Below, piece by piece: positions 5,987 to 12,831 of a stretch of DNA of 12,831 nt. The translations under genes and the position numbers were made by a program. Each line of letters begins with the position of its first letter. Positions within the stretch are counted from its first letter, which is position 1. The notes beneath the pieces were generated by a model. The model made no database searches, was not told where the DNA came from, and saw only the letters and a program-made list of their open reading frames with translations. Source of the DNA: Lachnospiraceae bacterium UBA3316 (GTDB taxonomy: Bacteria; Bacillota; Clostridia; Lachnospirales; Lachnospiraceae); contig DESK01000001.1 of the NCBI GenBank assembly GCA_002361955.1, forward strand, positions 1 to 12,831. Reading direction: 5' to 3'.

Positions 5987-7714
5987 ATGACGAGAGAGAA
6001 GTATGAGGCATTATCAGTGACTGTCCTAAAGGATCTGGCGAAGGCGCGGGGGATGAAACATATTTCTGCGCTTAAGAAAAAGGAAGTGATCGACCGGATG
6101 CTGGAGGAGGATGCGAAAGAGGAGGCGGCTCAGGCAGAGACTGACAGAAGTAAACAGGAAGAAGAAAAACCTCCGGTGAACACTGGGCAGAGCCGCCAGG
6201 AGGATGGCAGTTCCCAGCAGGAGAATGGAAGACAGCGCCAGGAGGACGGCAGTTTCCAGCAGAATGATGGAGGCCACCGCCAGGAGGATATCCCTTCGCG
6301 GCAGAATGACGCCCATCATCAGCAGGAGCATGCCGGCGGGCGGCAGGACAGCGTGCGACGTCAGCAGGAGCACACGGCTTCCCAGCAGGGACAGTGCAGC
6401 GGGCGGTTCCAGCAGGAGTCCCGCAGAGGATTTGGCGGAGATATGCGCAGCCACGGAGGCAGATACGGCGATTACCGCAGCGGAGGCCGGACGTATACGC
6501 TGCGGGGAAATGAGGAAGGGCAGGAGACGCGCTGCCAGGAGAACCGCTTCAGCGAGGACCGTCCTCCTCAGGATCTGTCGGAGCTGGACAGCGGCATTCA
6601 GGCAGAGGGAATTCTGGAGGTGATGCCGGATGGCTATGGATTTATCCGCTGCGCCAATTATCTGCCGGGAGAGAACGATGTGTATGTATCTCCCTCCCAG
6701 ATCCGCCGCTTTGGCCTGAAGACGGGAGACATTCTGCGGGGAAATACAAGGATCAAGACGCAGCAGGAGAAATTCAGTGCCCTGCTGTATCTGAAAGCCA
6801 TCAACGGCAGGACTCCGGCGGAGGCGGCAAAGAGGCCCAACTTTGAGGATATGACGCCTGTGTTTCCAAATGAGCGCATGCGGATGGAGCGCGACGGCAG
6901 AGGGATTTCCATGCGGATCGTGGACATGGTGTCTCCCATCGGAAAGGGACAGCGAGGCATGATCGTATCTCCGCCCAAGGCGGGAAAAACCACCCTTTTG
7001 AAGGACATCGCCAAATCCATCCTGCGGAATGATAAAAATATGCATCTGATCATTTTGCTGATCGATGAGCGTCCGGAGGAAGTTACGGATATCAAGGAAG
7101 CGATTGTGGGAGATAACGTGGAGGTCATCTACTCCACCTTTGATGAGCTGCCGGAGCATCATAAGAGGGTATCCGAGATGGTGATCGAGCGGGCAAAGAG
7201 GCTGGTTGAGCATCACGAGGATGTGACAATCCTTCTCGACAGCATTACCAGGCTTGCCAGGGCCTACAATCTGACGGTTCCGCCCAGCGGGCGTACTCTT
7301 TCCGGCGGTCTTGACCCGGCGGCCCTGCATATGCCGAAACGGTTTTTCGGGGCAGCCAGAAAGATGCGGGAGGGCGGCAGCCTGACAGTGCTGGCCACGG
7401 CCCTTGTGGATACGGGAAGCAAGATGGACGATGTGGTGTATGAGGAGTTTAAGGGAACGGGAAATATGGAGCTTGTTCTGGACAGGAAGCTGTCGGAACG
7501 ACGTGTGTTTCCGGCCATCGATATTCAGAAATCCGGTACCAGGCGGGAGGATCTGCTCCTGAACAAAGAGGAACAGGAAGCGGCCTACATTATGAGGAAG
7601 GCCCTGAACGGAATGAAATCCGATGATGCGGTGGAGACGATCCTGAACCTGTTTGTCAATACGAAAAACAATCATGAATTTGTACAGACAGTGATCAAGA
7701 AACGGTTCATTTAG
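5987..7714 (+). CDS. rho: Transcription termination factor Rho with a repeat-bearing disordered insert
   Basis: Rho is a hexameric RNA-dependent ATPase and helicase that ends transcription. Residues 1-45 form the Rho N-terminal helical domain (LSVTVLKDLAKARGM). Residues about 46-205 are a Q/R/N/G/E-rich, apparently disordered insert. Residues about 206-285 form the cold-shock-like primary RNA site (GILEVMPDGYGFIR, DVYVSPSQIRRFGL). The motor has Walker A PPKAGKTT (329-336), the catalytic LIDERPEEV (358-366), Walker B VTILLDSITRLARAYN (413-428), the Q-loop region (TLSGGLDPAALHMPKRFFGA) and the R-loop/arginine-finger region (EFKGTGNMELVLDR, 487-500). At 575 residues it is about 155 longer than Escherichia coli Rho (419), and the excess is the insert. 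AAAGGA lies 11 bases before ATG 5987. All motor motifs are present, so the protein should be active. Insert-bearing Rho proteins in some Clostridia and Bacteroides have been linked to prion-like or phase-separating behaviour. Confidence 0.98.
   Translation: MTREKYEALSVTVLKDLAKARGMKHISALKKKEVIDRMLEEDAKEEAAQAETDRSKQEEEKPPVNTGQSRQEDGSSQQENGRQRQEDGSFQQNDGGHRQEDIPSRQNDAHHQQEHAGGRQDSVRRQQEHTASQQGQCSGRFQQESRRGFGGDMRSHGGRYGDYRSGGRTYTLRGNEEGQETRCQENRFSEDRPPQDLSELDSGIQAEGILEVMPDGYGFIRCANYLPGENDVYVSPSQIRRFGLKTGDILRGNTRIKTQQEKFSALLYLKAINGRTPAEAAKRPNFEDMTPVFPNERMRMERDGRGISMRIVDMVSPIGKGQRGMIVSPPKAGKTTLLKDIAKSILRNDKNMHLIILLIDERPEEVTDIKEAIVGDNVEVIYSTFDELPEHHKRVSEMVIERAKRLVEHHEDVTILLDSITRLARAYNLTVPPSGRTLSGGLDPAALHMPKRFFGAARKMREGGSLTVLATALVDTGSKMDDVVYEEFKGTGNMELVLDRKLSERRVFPAIDIQKSGTRREDLLLNKEEQEAAYIMRKALNGMKSDDAVETILNLFVNTKNNHEFVQTVIKKRFI
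6185..6394 (+). repeat. Five tandem 42-bp (14-codon) repeats inside rho
   Basis: Residues 67-136 divide into five units of exactly 14 residues: GQSRQEDGSSQQEN, GRQRQEDGSFQQND, GGHRQEDIPSRQND, AHHQQEHAGGRQDS and VRRQQEHTASQQGQ. The shared frame is three variable residues, then (R/Q)-Q-E-(D/H), then about four residues, then (Q/R)-Q. The first two units are closest at the DNA level and the last two are more diverged. Phase is kept, so repeat number could change without breaking rho. Confidence 0.85.
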
Positions 7715-7804
7715 GAGGCCCGTATAATTCCCCGGCGTCTGGGCAGTATAACCGGAAAGAGTTTGACTTAGGGTCGGAGGAAAGCGAAAGAAGGAGGCAG
7801 CGGC

Positions 7805-9667
7805 ATGATAAAGGAACAGCTCACAGCTTATGAATTGATCTTGGATATGATGAAGGGAAAAACGGGGCATATCAGCCGGGTGACCTACGCGCCCCAAAAG
7901 CCGCCCTTCGACGGGAGCTTCCCGGTGGAGCAGCCCTTTCCCCGGTGTACGCCGGAGGAACAGGGCGTCTCGTCCCGGTATCTGGCTTCCTTTATCCGGG
8001 AAATGGCCTCTCTGCGGGAGGTGGATATCCACGGGATTCTGGTGCTGCGCCGGGGGCATGTGATCGGAGAATACAGCTTTGGGCCTTATAAAAATCATAT
8101 CTGGCATATCGAGCATTCTCTGTGCAAAAGCATCACCGGTATGGCTGTGGGATTTCTGGTGGAGGAAGGCAAGCTGTCGCTGGATGACAGGATTGTAAAA
8201 CTCTTTCCGGCAGCGGGAATCCGGGGAAATATGCGGCAAAAGAAAATCACGGTGCGGCATTTGCTCACCATGACCAGCGGCGTGCTGTTCAATGAGATCG
8301 GCATCGTTTCCGGGGATGACTGGGTAAAAGCCTTTCTGGATTCCCCGGTGAGCGGCCCTCCGGGAGAAAAATTTGAATATAACAGCATGAACAGCTATAT
8401 GCTTTCGGCCATCGTCACGGAGCTTACAGGGGAGACGCTGGTGGAGTATCTGACGCCCAGGCTCTTTGAGCCTCTGGGAATCCGGAATTTTTTCTGGGAG
8501 AGCTGCCCGAAGGGAATCACCAAGGGAGGCTGGGGACTGTTTATGTGCCGGGAGGATGCGGCAAAGCTGGGACAGCTCTATCTGGACGGCGGCGTCTGGA
8601 AGGGACAGCAGATCCTGCCCAGGGAATGGGTGGAGGAGTCCACGAAAGCCTATGTGGAAACACCGCCTATGATGGGGTACTATGGATACGGTTACCAGAT
8701 CTGGATGGGCGGCCGCCCGGGAAGCTTCAATTACAACGGCATGCTGGGGCAGAATGTGGTGGTTTATCCCGACCTGGATATGGTGCTGGTGCTGAACGCA
8801 GCCAGCAATGAGCTGTTCCAGAACTGTGTGCTTATGCAGGTGGTGCGGAAATATTTCGAGAAGCGCAAGGTGGGCGTTACGGAGGAGAATGAGCCGATCT
8901 ATGAGGAATACCAGCCGCCTGAGACGCTGCCGCCGGATCTGGTGGGGCAGAGGCTTTTGGAGGAGACAAAGAGAAGGCTGGCCGCAGATGTGCGGGAGGA
9001 AATGCCCCTGAAGGGCGGCTGGCCCCAAAAGAGAAAAGGGCGCAAAGCTTCCGGCGCAGGGAAGACGCCGGAGCGCCGGATGGATATGCTGAACGGGAGG
9101 GACTATGCCCTGAATGTGCAGCAGGCGGGGATCTTTCCGCTGATTATGCAGGTCTTCCATAACAATTTTACGGACGGCATCCGGCAGATCGGATTTCGAA
9201 AGGAAGGGCTGAAGAGCTGGCTTCTTCTCTGGGAGGGGGAGGAGCTGTTTCGTCTGGAGATTGGCTTTGGAAAGTCTGCCGTCTCGGAAATCACGGTTCA
9301 CGGGGAGAGCTACCTGCTGGCGGTGAGGGGAAGCTTTGCCAGGGATGAGGAGGACAGGCTCGTCTTAAAGCTCAATATCGCTTTCCTGGAGGAGGCGGCC
9401 AGGCGTATCATAAAATGTGTGTTCTATGGAGAAGAAAAGATTAAGGTCTGCTTCGATGAGAGGCCCGGAATGGATCTCATCATGGAAGGGCTGGAGGGTA
9501 TCCTGCAGGCCGCCTCAGATAAGACATTTTTAAAGAATCTGATGGAGTTTGGAGGGATCTCCCTGCCGGAGCTGCTGGTGGGAAACACCATACAGCCGGA
9601 GATCTGGGGCAGGCGGAGAGCGGAAATGAGCGCGCCTGTCACAGAGGCCATACCTGATCCTTCCTGA
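7805..9667 (+). CDS. Serine hydrolase, class C beta-lactamase/penicillin-binding-protein fold, with C-terminal extension
   Basis: Residues about 45-350 form a beta-lactamase-type (PF00144-like) domain. The nucleophile motif SxxK is SLCK (Ser105-Lys108), the second motif is YNS (Tyr192), and the third-motif position is probably NGMLGQ (311-316) in place of a classic KTG/HxG. VRHLLTMTSGV and LGQLYLDGGVWKGQQIL are typical of the esterase/peptidase members. Residues about 380-430 are a basic, low-complexity linker, and about 430-620 form an extra alpha/beta domain I do not recognise. There is no signal peptide or membrane helix, so the enzyme should be cytoplasmic. ATG 7805 has AGGAGG close upstream. 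The gene follows rho by 90 bases with no terminator between them, so read-through is likely. Its end overlaps the end of the convergent Gx gene by 29 bases. Substrate is unknown: a D-amino peptide, ester or beta-lactam are possibilities, and a role in resistance should not be assumed. Confidence 0.88.
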   Translation: MIKEQLTAYELILDMMKGKTGHISRVTYAPQKPPFDGSFPVEQPFPRCTPEEQGVSSRYLASFIREMASLREVDIHGILVLRRGHVIGEYSFGPYKNHIWHIEHSLCKSITGMAVGFLVEEGKLSLDDRIVKLFPAAGIRGNMRQKKITVRHLLTMTSGVLFNEIGIVSGDDWVKAFLDSPVSGPPGEKFEYNSMNSYMLSAIVTELTGETLVEYLTPRLFEPLGIRNFFWESCPKGITKGGWGLFMCREDAAKLGQLYLDGGVWKGQQILPREWVEESTKAYVETPPMMGYYGYGYQIWMGGRPGSFNYNGMLGQNVVVYPDLDMVLVLNAASNELFQNCVLMQVVRKYFEKRKVGVTEENEPIYEEYQPPETLPPDLVGQRLLEETKRRLAADVREEMPLKGGWPQKRKGRKASGAGKTPERRMDMLNGRDYALNVQQAGIFPLIMQVFHNNFTDGIRQIGFRKEGLKSWLLLWEGEELFRLEIGFGKSAVSEITVHGESYLLAVRGSFARDEEDRLVLKLNIAFLEEAARRIIKCVFYGEEKIKVCFDERPGMDLIMEGLEGILQAASDKTFLKNLMEFGGISLPELLVGNTIQPEIWGRRRAEMSAPVTEAIPDPS

Positions 9668-10145
9668 GCTTTTTGGAAGCGAAGTGGGCGCAGAATCCTG
9701 TGAACGCGCCGGCGGTGATGCCGCTGATTGTCAGAACCGGCAGATAGGCCAGGATGCTTAAGGAACGGAGAATGGCGACAGCTGTCACGATCTGTCCCAG
9801 GTTGTGGAAGAGAGCGCCTGCGATGCTGATAAATACGATGTATTTTCTTCCAAGGAGGGGGAAGAGGGCGGCCATGGCAAGAAAGCAGAAGAGGCCGCCT
9901 ATCAGACTGTAGGCGAAGGATATCATCTGCCCTGCCAAAAGGCTTGCCAGCACGATGCGCATAAGGAGCACGGCAAGGGCGTCCCGCTTTGTGGCGTAAA
10001 TCAGAAGCCAGAGGGTGACGATGTTCGCCAGCCCAAGCTTGATGCCGGGAAGGGGCGTCAAGGTGGGCAGCAGGGATTCCACCACAAAGATGGTCAGGGC
10101 GATGGTCGTATACATGGCCAGGATGGTCAGATGCTTCGTTTTCAT
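9639..10145 (-). CDS. Gx transporter family / Hpre_diP_synt_I membrane protein
   Basis: This is a 168-residue integral membrane protein with about five hydrophobic segments. The N-terminal signature LPGIKLGLANIVTLWLL and the later SYSLIGG-like and FHNLGQIV segments identify the family once named heptaprenyl diphosphate synthase component I, now usually called Gx transporter family and resembling the S component of ECF transporters. The start at 10145 has AAGGAGG about five bases upstream. It lies 42 bases after the NusG-domain-II gene on the same strand, and these two genes often occur together, commonly near flavin-transfer or quinone-synthesis genes. Its substrate is unknown. The last 29 bases lie inside the serine hydrolase gene, tail to tail, so the two mRNAs would be complementary at their 3' ends. 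Confidence 0.9.
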   Translation of the reverse strand: MKTKHLTILAMYTTIALTIFVVESLLPTLTPLPGIKLGLANIVTLWLLIYATKRDALAVLLMRIVLASLLAGQMISFAYSLIGGLFCFLAMAALFPLLGRKYIVFISIAGALFHNLGQIVTAVAILRSLSILAYLPVLTISGITAGAFTGFCAHFASKKLRKDQVWPL

Positions 10146-10187
10146 AGAGGCCTCCTTATAAGTGCCGGCTGGAAGGATGGGTAACGC

Positions 10188-10649
10188 TTACTGTGCCACG
10201 GCATCCAGGCCGCTGCCGCCGGCGGCTGAGATTTTGATTAAAAGCTTATGGGGCAGGCAGCTGACCGGATAAGCGCTGGTTTTCAGCATGCCCATTTTCT
10301 GGCAGAGCTTGTCGGGACAGTCGGCATCCACGATGCCAATGGCTCCTCGCTCTACCCGGATTGTATTGTGGCCGCCGTCCCGGGATGTGACAACGAAGGT
10401 ATAGGGTTCCTTCACGGCGGAGAGATCGATCTCGCAGAGAAGCTTTCCGTCCTGATAGACGCAGGCGGTGCCGGCGGGGGCTTTGCGGCTGTTCTGGAAG
10501 AACAGCGCGGCCAGGGAAATTCCCAGAAGAAGCAGGGTCAATGCTGTCAGAAGCAGCATGCCAGGCTTTTTTTTGTTTGTGGACCGGGCGTATGCCTGGA
10601 AGGATAGGTTCCGGATACCGCGGGGATTTTGTGCTTTCATGATATGCAT
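10188..10649 (-). CDS. NusG domain II-containing membrane-anchored protein
   Basis: This 153-residue protein has a basic N-terminus (NKKKPG), one membrane helix (about 31-51) and an extracytoplasmic NusG_II-type domain with the family core VDADCPDKLCQKMGML and YPVSCLPHKLLIKI. The three cysteines (111, 116, 131) are characteristic of the domain. I chose M at 10649 because AAAGGA lies six bases upstream and the promoter at 10719-10747 leaves a leader of about 63 bases. The open frame extends back to 10979, but that part would lie upstream of the promoter and encode an unrelated sequence. A small stem (10688-10704) lies in the leader. It is the first gene of a two-gene operon with the Gx protein. 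The domain name does not imply a role in transcription: the protein is predicted to face outward. Comparable pairs have been linked to extracellular electron-transfer loci (EetA/EetB type); I am not certain that applies here. Confidence 0.88.
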   Translation of the reverse strand: MHIMKAQNPRGIRNLSFQAYARSTNKKKPGMLLLTALTLLLLGISLAALFFQNSRKAPAGTACVYQDGKLLCEIDLSAVKEPYTFVVTSRDGGHNTIRVERGAIGIVDADCPDKLCQKMGMLKTSAYPVSCLPHKLLIKISAAGGSGLDAVAQ

Positions 10650-10718
10650 AGATAATCCTTTCTGAAGGAGGGATGTCTTGATGCAGCCCGGGAGGGTTTC
10701 CCGGAACGGTCTGTTTGC

Positions 10719-10747
10719 AGTATAGAACGGAATAGCAAAACTGTCAA
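10719..10747 (-). promoter_or_regulatory. Sigma-A promoter of the NusG_II-Gx operon
   Basis: Read on the minus strand, TTGACA (10747-10742) and TATACT (10724-10719) are 17 bases apart. The predicted start is near 10712. Confidence 0.85.
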
Positions 10748-10762
10748 ATGTCCGCAGGACAT
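10748..10762. promoter_or_regulatory. Palindrome directly upstream of the NusG_II -35 box
   Basis: ATGTCC-GCA-GGACAT is a perfect 6+6 inverted repeat that touches the -35 box of the minus-strand promoter. This is the usual place for an activator, or for a repressor competing with polymerase. No factor can be named from the sequence. Confidence 0.4.
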
Positions 10763-10767
10763 AAAAG

Positions 10768-10796
10768 AGAATCTCCTTTTGCGAGGTTCTTTTTTT
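10768..10796. terminator. Bidirectional terminator-like hairpin in the divergent region
   Basis: AGAATCTC (10768-10775) pairs with GAGGTTCT (10783-10790) with one G-T pair, followed on the plus strand by six T (10791-10796). On the minus strand the stem is followed by CTTTTAT. No gene ends nearby on either strand, so it may insulate the two divergent promoters or stop antisense transcription. Confidence 0.6.
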
Positions 10797-10826
10797 ATCC
10801 CACCAGAAATACGTGAAAATGCCACA

Positions 10827-10855
10827 TTGACACAGAATTGTACATAATATATAAT
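10827..10855 (+). promoter_or_regulatory. Perfect consensus sigma-A promoter of the metallophosphoesterase gene
   Basis: TTGACA (10827-10832), 17 bases, TATAAT (10850-10855): a 12/12 match to consensus with ideal spacing. The predicted start near 10862 leaves a leader of about 69 bases before ATG 10931. Confidence 0.92.
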
Positions 10856-10930
10856 AAACAAAGAAATAATAAGGGAAATTTGTTGGTATCAACGAAAAAT
10901 TAAAATCAATATTTGAAAGGAGAGAGTAAT

Positions 10931-11860
10931 ATGAAACAAAACTTTGTAACCAAATGGATAGCGGCAGGTATGGCGGCATGTATGCTGCTGGGCAGTATGG
11001 TACAGGGCGGCCTGTCCACGGAAGCGGCAGATACGGCGGAAAAGCCTATGCTGACCATCGCCTGTCTTTCCGATCTCCACAACCAGGAGAGCCTGATTGA
11101 GGGAGATGTGGAGGACGTAAAGCTGCGGGGAGTGGTAGACGCGACGCTGAAGGCCATCAAAGAGGAAGAAGAGATTGATATGATGATCCTCTGTGGAGAT
11201 TACACCAGTGATTCCACCGATATTCCACAGGAAAACTGGCTGAAAATCCGAGAGATCATCGCAGAGTCCACGAGAAACGCCTTTCCGGACGACGCCGTCG
11301 AGCATCCTGTGCTGTGGGTAAACGGAAATCATGAGTACGAGATCACAAGGGAATATAATGCGGGCGATTATTATACGTACCCGATGAAGGACGATGTGGG
11401 GGAGCTTCCGCCGGAAGACTGCTTTTATGAAAGTACTTACGATGGGAAATATGATTTACTGGCAGCTTATTATTATGAGCTTTACGGATTTGACTTCTTA
11501 TGTCTGAATACAGGAAATTTCATATATGAATATCCCGATGGCAGCGGGGGTTATACAGGGTATGAATATTCTCTGGAATCCGTACAGTGGATCAAACAGA
11601 AGCTGGATGAGATTTATGAGGAAAACAAGGACAAGACGGTATTCTTTATCATGCATATGCCGTTTGACGATTCCAACAGCATCAACCGCGGGAAAGGCCT
11701 GGATGAATCGGCCCAATCCACGATTCTTCTGAAAAAGACGCTGGCAGAGCACCCGAATTTGATTACCCTCTACGGGCATGACCATGGAAAAGACAGCGCC
11801 TATATCCGCACCGATACGGCGCAGAGAGTCACGCAGTACGATATCAACGGAAAAAAATAG
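10931..11860 (+). CDS. Secreted calcineurin-like metallophosphoesterase; frame ends at an A7 run
   Basis: This is a binuclear-metal phosphoesterase predicted to act outside the membrane. Residues 1-33 form a signal peptide (basic start, hydrophobic IAAGMAACMLLGSMV, then GGLSTEA). The complete motif set is present: SDLH (Asp48, His50), CGDYTSD (Asp90), GNHE (Asn133, His134), MHMP (His242) and GHDHG (His283, His285). ATG 10931 has AAAGGAGA eight to fifteen bases upstream; the longer frame from TTG 10913 would begin at the ribosome site itself and is less likely. The frame stops at TAG 11858-11860, directly after seven A, and homologous-looking sequence continues in the -1 frame. The phosphoesterase domain is essentially finished at the stop, so the 309-residue product could fold and be secreted alone. 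The substrate (nucleotide, phospholipid head group, sugar phosphate or other) is not evident. Confidence 0.9.
   Translation: MKQNFVTKWIAAGMAACMLLGSMVQGGLSTEAADTAEKPMLTIACLSDLHNQESLIEGDVEDVKLRGVVDATLKAIKEEEEIDMMILCGDYTSDSTDIPQENWLKIREIIAESTRNAFPDDAVEHPVLWVNGNHEYEITREYNAGDYYTYPMKDDVGELPPEDCFYESTYDGKYDLLAAYYYELYGFDFLCLNTGNFIYEYPDGSGGYTGYEYSLESVQWIKQKLDEIYEENKDKTVFFIMHMPFDDSNSINRGKGLDESAQSTILLKKTLAEHPNLITLYGHDHGKDSAYIRTDTAQRVTQYDINGKK
11851..11860 (+). other. A7 slippery heptamer followed by an in-frame stop
   Basis: The zero frame reads GG-A_AAA_AAA_TAG. The heptamer A AAA AAA is in the exact phase needed for a -1 ribosomal slip (X XXY YYZ), and a stop follows at once. After a -1 slip the reading becomes AAA AAA ATA GGT GTT, and the new frame is open to the end of the window. 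A run of seven A is also prone to transcriptional slippage and to sequencing error. Confidence 0.75.
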
Positions 11861-12831
11861 GTGTTCCGGATTATACGCCCCTGTGGACCTTTACCCCTAC
11901 AGAGGGTGGATATCTGATTCAGAATGCCAAAAAGAATGAGTATCTGGGATACTGCAACAGCAATCTGCAGCTGTCGGAGACAGAGCAGCAGGTCTGCCGT
12001 ATTGAGAAGGGCGACGGAGGCAAATGGAAGATTCTGCTTCCGACGACAGAGCGTCCCTATGTATATTTCAGCACCTCCTCCAAGACGTTTTCCGCAAATA
12101 AGGCGGAGTGCCAGCTTGGCATTTATGAGTTGACAGGGGAAGAAAATGGTGTGAAGCATTTTGAAGTGGCACAGGAAATAAAAAAGGATGCGGTCTATGC
12201 TGTGGCGCAGCAGGCAGGCGACGCCTTTTATATGATGACAAATGAGCAGAACGGACTGACAGGAATCGATCTGCGTTTTATCCCGACACCGGCCGAAGCT
12301 TCAGGAAGCGGGTTTGACTATGAGGAAAACAAACATGCGGCGGAAAGCTTTATCACATGCTTTGTAGGTTCCATGCGTTATTATATCAGCAGCATCGACG
12401 GCCGCAGCAGTCCGGAGGACTCCAAAGTGGTACAGGCGCTGATGGTATATGTGTATGATGACCGCGTGGAGCTTCAGATGAAAAACTATGGCGCTTACGG
12501 TTATTATGATCAGCCCTATCCGGAGAATCCTTCCATCGTTATTTCGAAAAATTTGAAGCCCTACATTAGCTACCGGAAGGTGATTAATAAATACGCGAAT
12601 ACAAGGGAGCTTAGCGATCTTGTGAAGGAGATGGAACGTGTTTCTGTGAAGGGCTACAGCGCGGGGAGCGTTCAGGAATTTATGAAGCAGCTGAAACGGG
12701 CCCAGTATATGCTGGAGGGAACGTACAGCAGCGCCGAGCAGGAGGTTGTGGACGATGCGGTCCAGCGGCTGAGGAATGCGAGGAAAGCATTAAAGCCAGT
12801 TGAGACGGAAAAACCGGTGGAAACAGAAAAA
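11857..12831 (+). pseudogene. C-terminal half of the metallophosphoesterase surface protein in the -1 frame, partial at the window edge
   Basis: From 11857 the -1 frame has no stop through 12831 (325 codons) and keeps the codon character of the upstream gene, beginning IGVPDYTPLWTFTP. No start codon with a ribosome site precedes it, so it is expected to be read only as an extension of the phosphoesterase. Segments in order: a possible beta-trefoil-like stretch (GGYLIQNAKKNEYLGY); a beta-rich region of unknown type; a helical FIVAR-like module (about 12610-12790, with GYSAGSVQEFMKQLKRAQ and SAEQEVVDDAVQRLRNARKA); and two KPVETE hexapeptides (12793-12828) that look like the start of a wall-spanning linker. 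The likely continuation is a cell-wall or membrane anchor beyond the window. Whether this is a broken gene, a recoded one or an assembly error cannot be decided here. Confidence 0.7.

Noticed and set aside
6185..6394. CRISPR-like array
   Set aside because: The 42-base periodicity is coding, in phase with rho and without spacers, so it is a protein repeat.
7715..7804. Promoter or terminator between rho and the serine hydrolase
   Set aside because: A TTGACT at about 7762 has no matching -10, and no stem with a T run is present.
6026..9301. A 1091-codon open frame on the minus strand, antisense to both rho and the serine hydrolase
   Set aside because: Its product is rich in His, Arg, Leu, Pro and Gln with no domain order, and it lies opposite two genes with complete motif sets. 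It has no ribosome site or promoter that I can see. Codon bias of the sense genes explains the lack of antisense stops.
10913..10930. TTG 10913 as the start of the metallophosphoesterase
   Set aside because: It lies over the ribosome site of ATG 10931, and the signal peptide begins properly at 10931.
10650..10979. N-terminal extension of the NusG_II gene back to 10979
   Set aside because: The extension crosses a promoter, a palindrome and a terminator-like hairpin, while ATG 10649 has a good ribosome site.

Overview
The window looks like chromosome of a gut-type Firmicute of class Clostridia, most likely family Lachnospiraceae. The reasons are GC-balanced low-GC-Firmicute codon use, strong AGGAGG ribosome sites, textbook sigma-A promoters, a Rho factor with a long glutamine-rich insertion, a NusG-domain-II/Gx membrane-protein pair, and a GPH sugar transporter beside a ROK regulator. 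The species assignment is inference; no rRNA or other marker gene is present.

Region 1 (1-1737) is a decayed mobile-element junction. An IS91-family (HUH) transposase on the minus strand runs off the left edge and carries a one-base deletion directly after its YxxxY motif. Next to its 5' end lie two hairpins, and immediately beyond them a sortase gene begins without its N-terminal membrane anchor.

Region 2 (1738-5630) is a compact polyol or sugar-alcohol module: a ROK-family repressor, an NAD-type sorbitol/xylitol-like dehydrogenase, and a GPH-family cation symporter. The repressor promoter and the dehydrogenase promoter share the same 12-base element just downstream of their -10 boxes. This predicts that the ROK protein controls both itself and the catabolic operon.

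Region 3 (5631-9667) has a 356-base structured leader and then rho. Between the N-terminal domain and the RNA-binding domain, rho contains a disordered Q/R/N/G-rich insert with five exact-length 14-residue repeats. A 620-residue serine hydrolase of the class C beta-lactamase fold follows on the same strand and may be co-transcribed.

Region 4 (9639-10855) holds a minus-strand pair, a NusG-domain-II membrane protein followed by a Gx-family (Hpre_diP_synt_I) membrane protein. The pair is driven by a consensus promoter in a 281-base divergent intergenic region. The last Gx codons overlap the end of the serine hydrolase gene, tail to tail.

Region 5 (10827-12831) has a perfect consensus promoter driving a secreted calcineurin-like metallophosphoesterase. 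Its reading frame stops right after a run of seven A, and the -1 frame then stays open for 975 bases to the window edge, encoding a plausible C-terminal half with a FIVAR-like module and a KPVETE repeat tail. The phase matches a canonical A AAA AAA slippery heptamer, so programmed frameshifting or slippage, true decay and a sequencing error must all be considered. This site, the repeat-bearing Rho insert and the shared operator are the observations most worth following. I did not find a clearly new multi-gene defence or mobile system.
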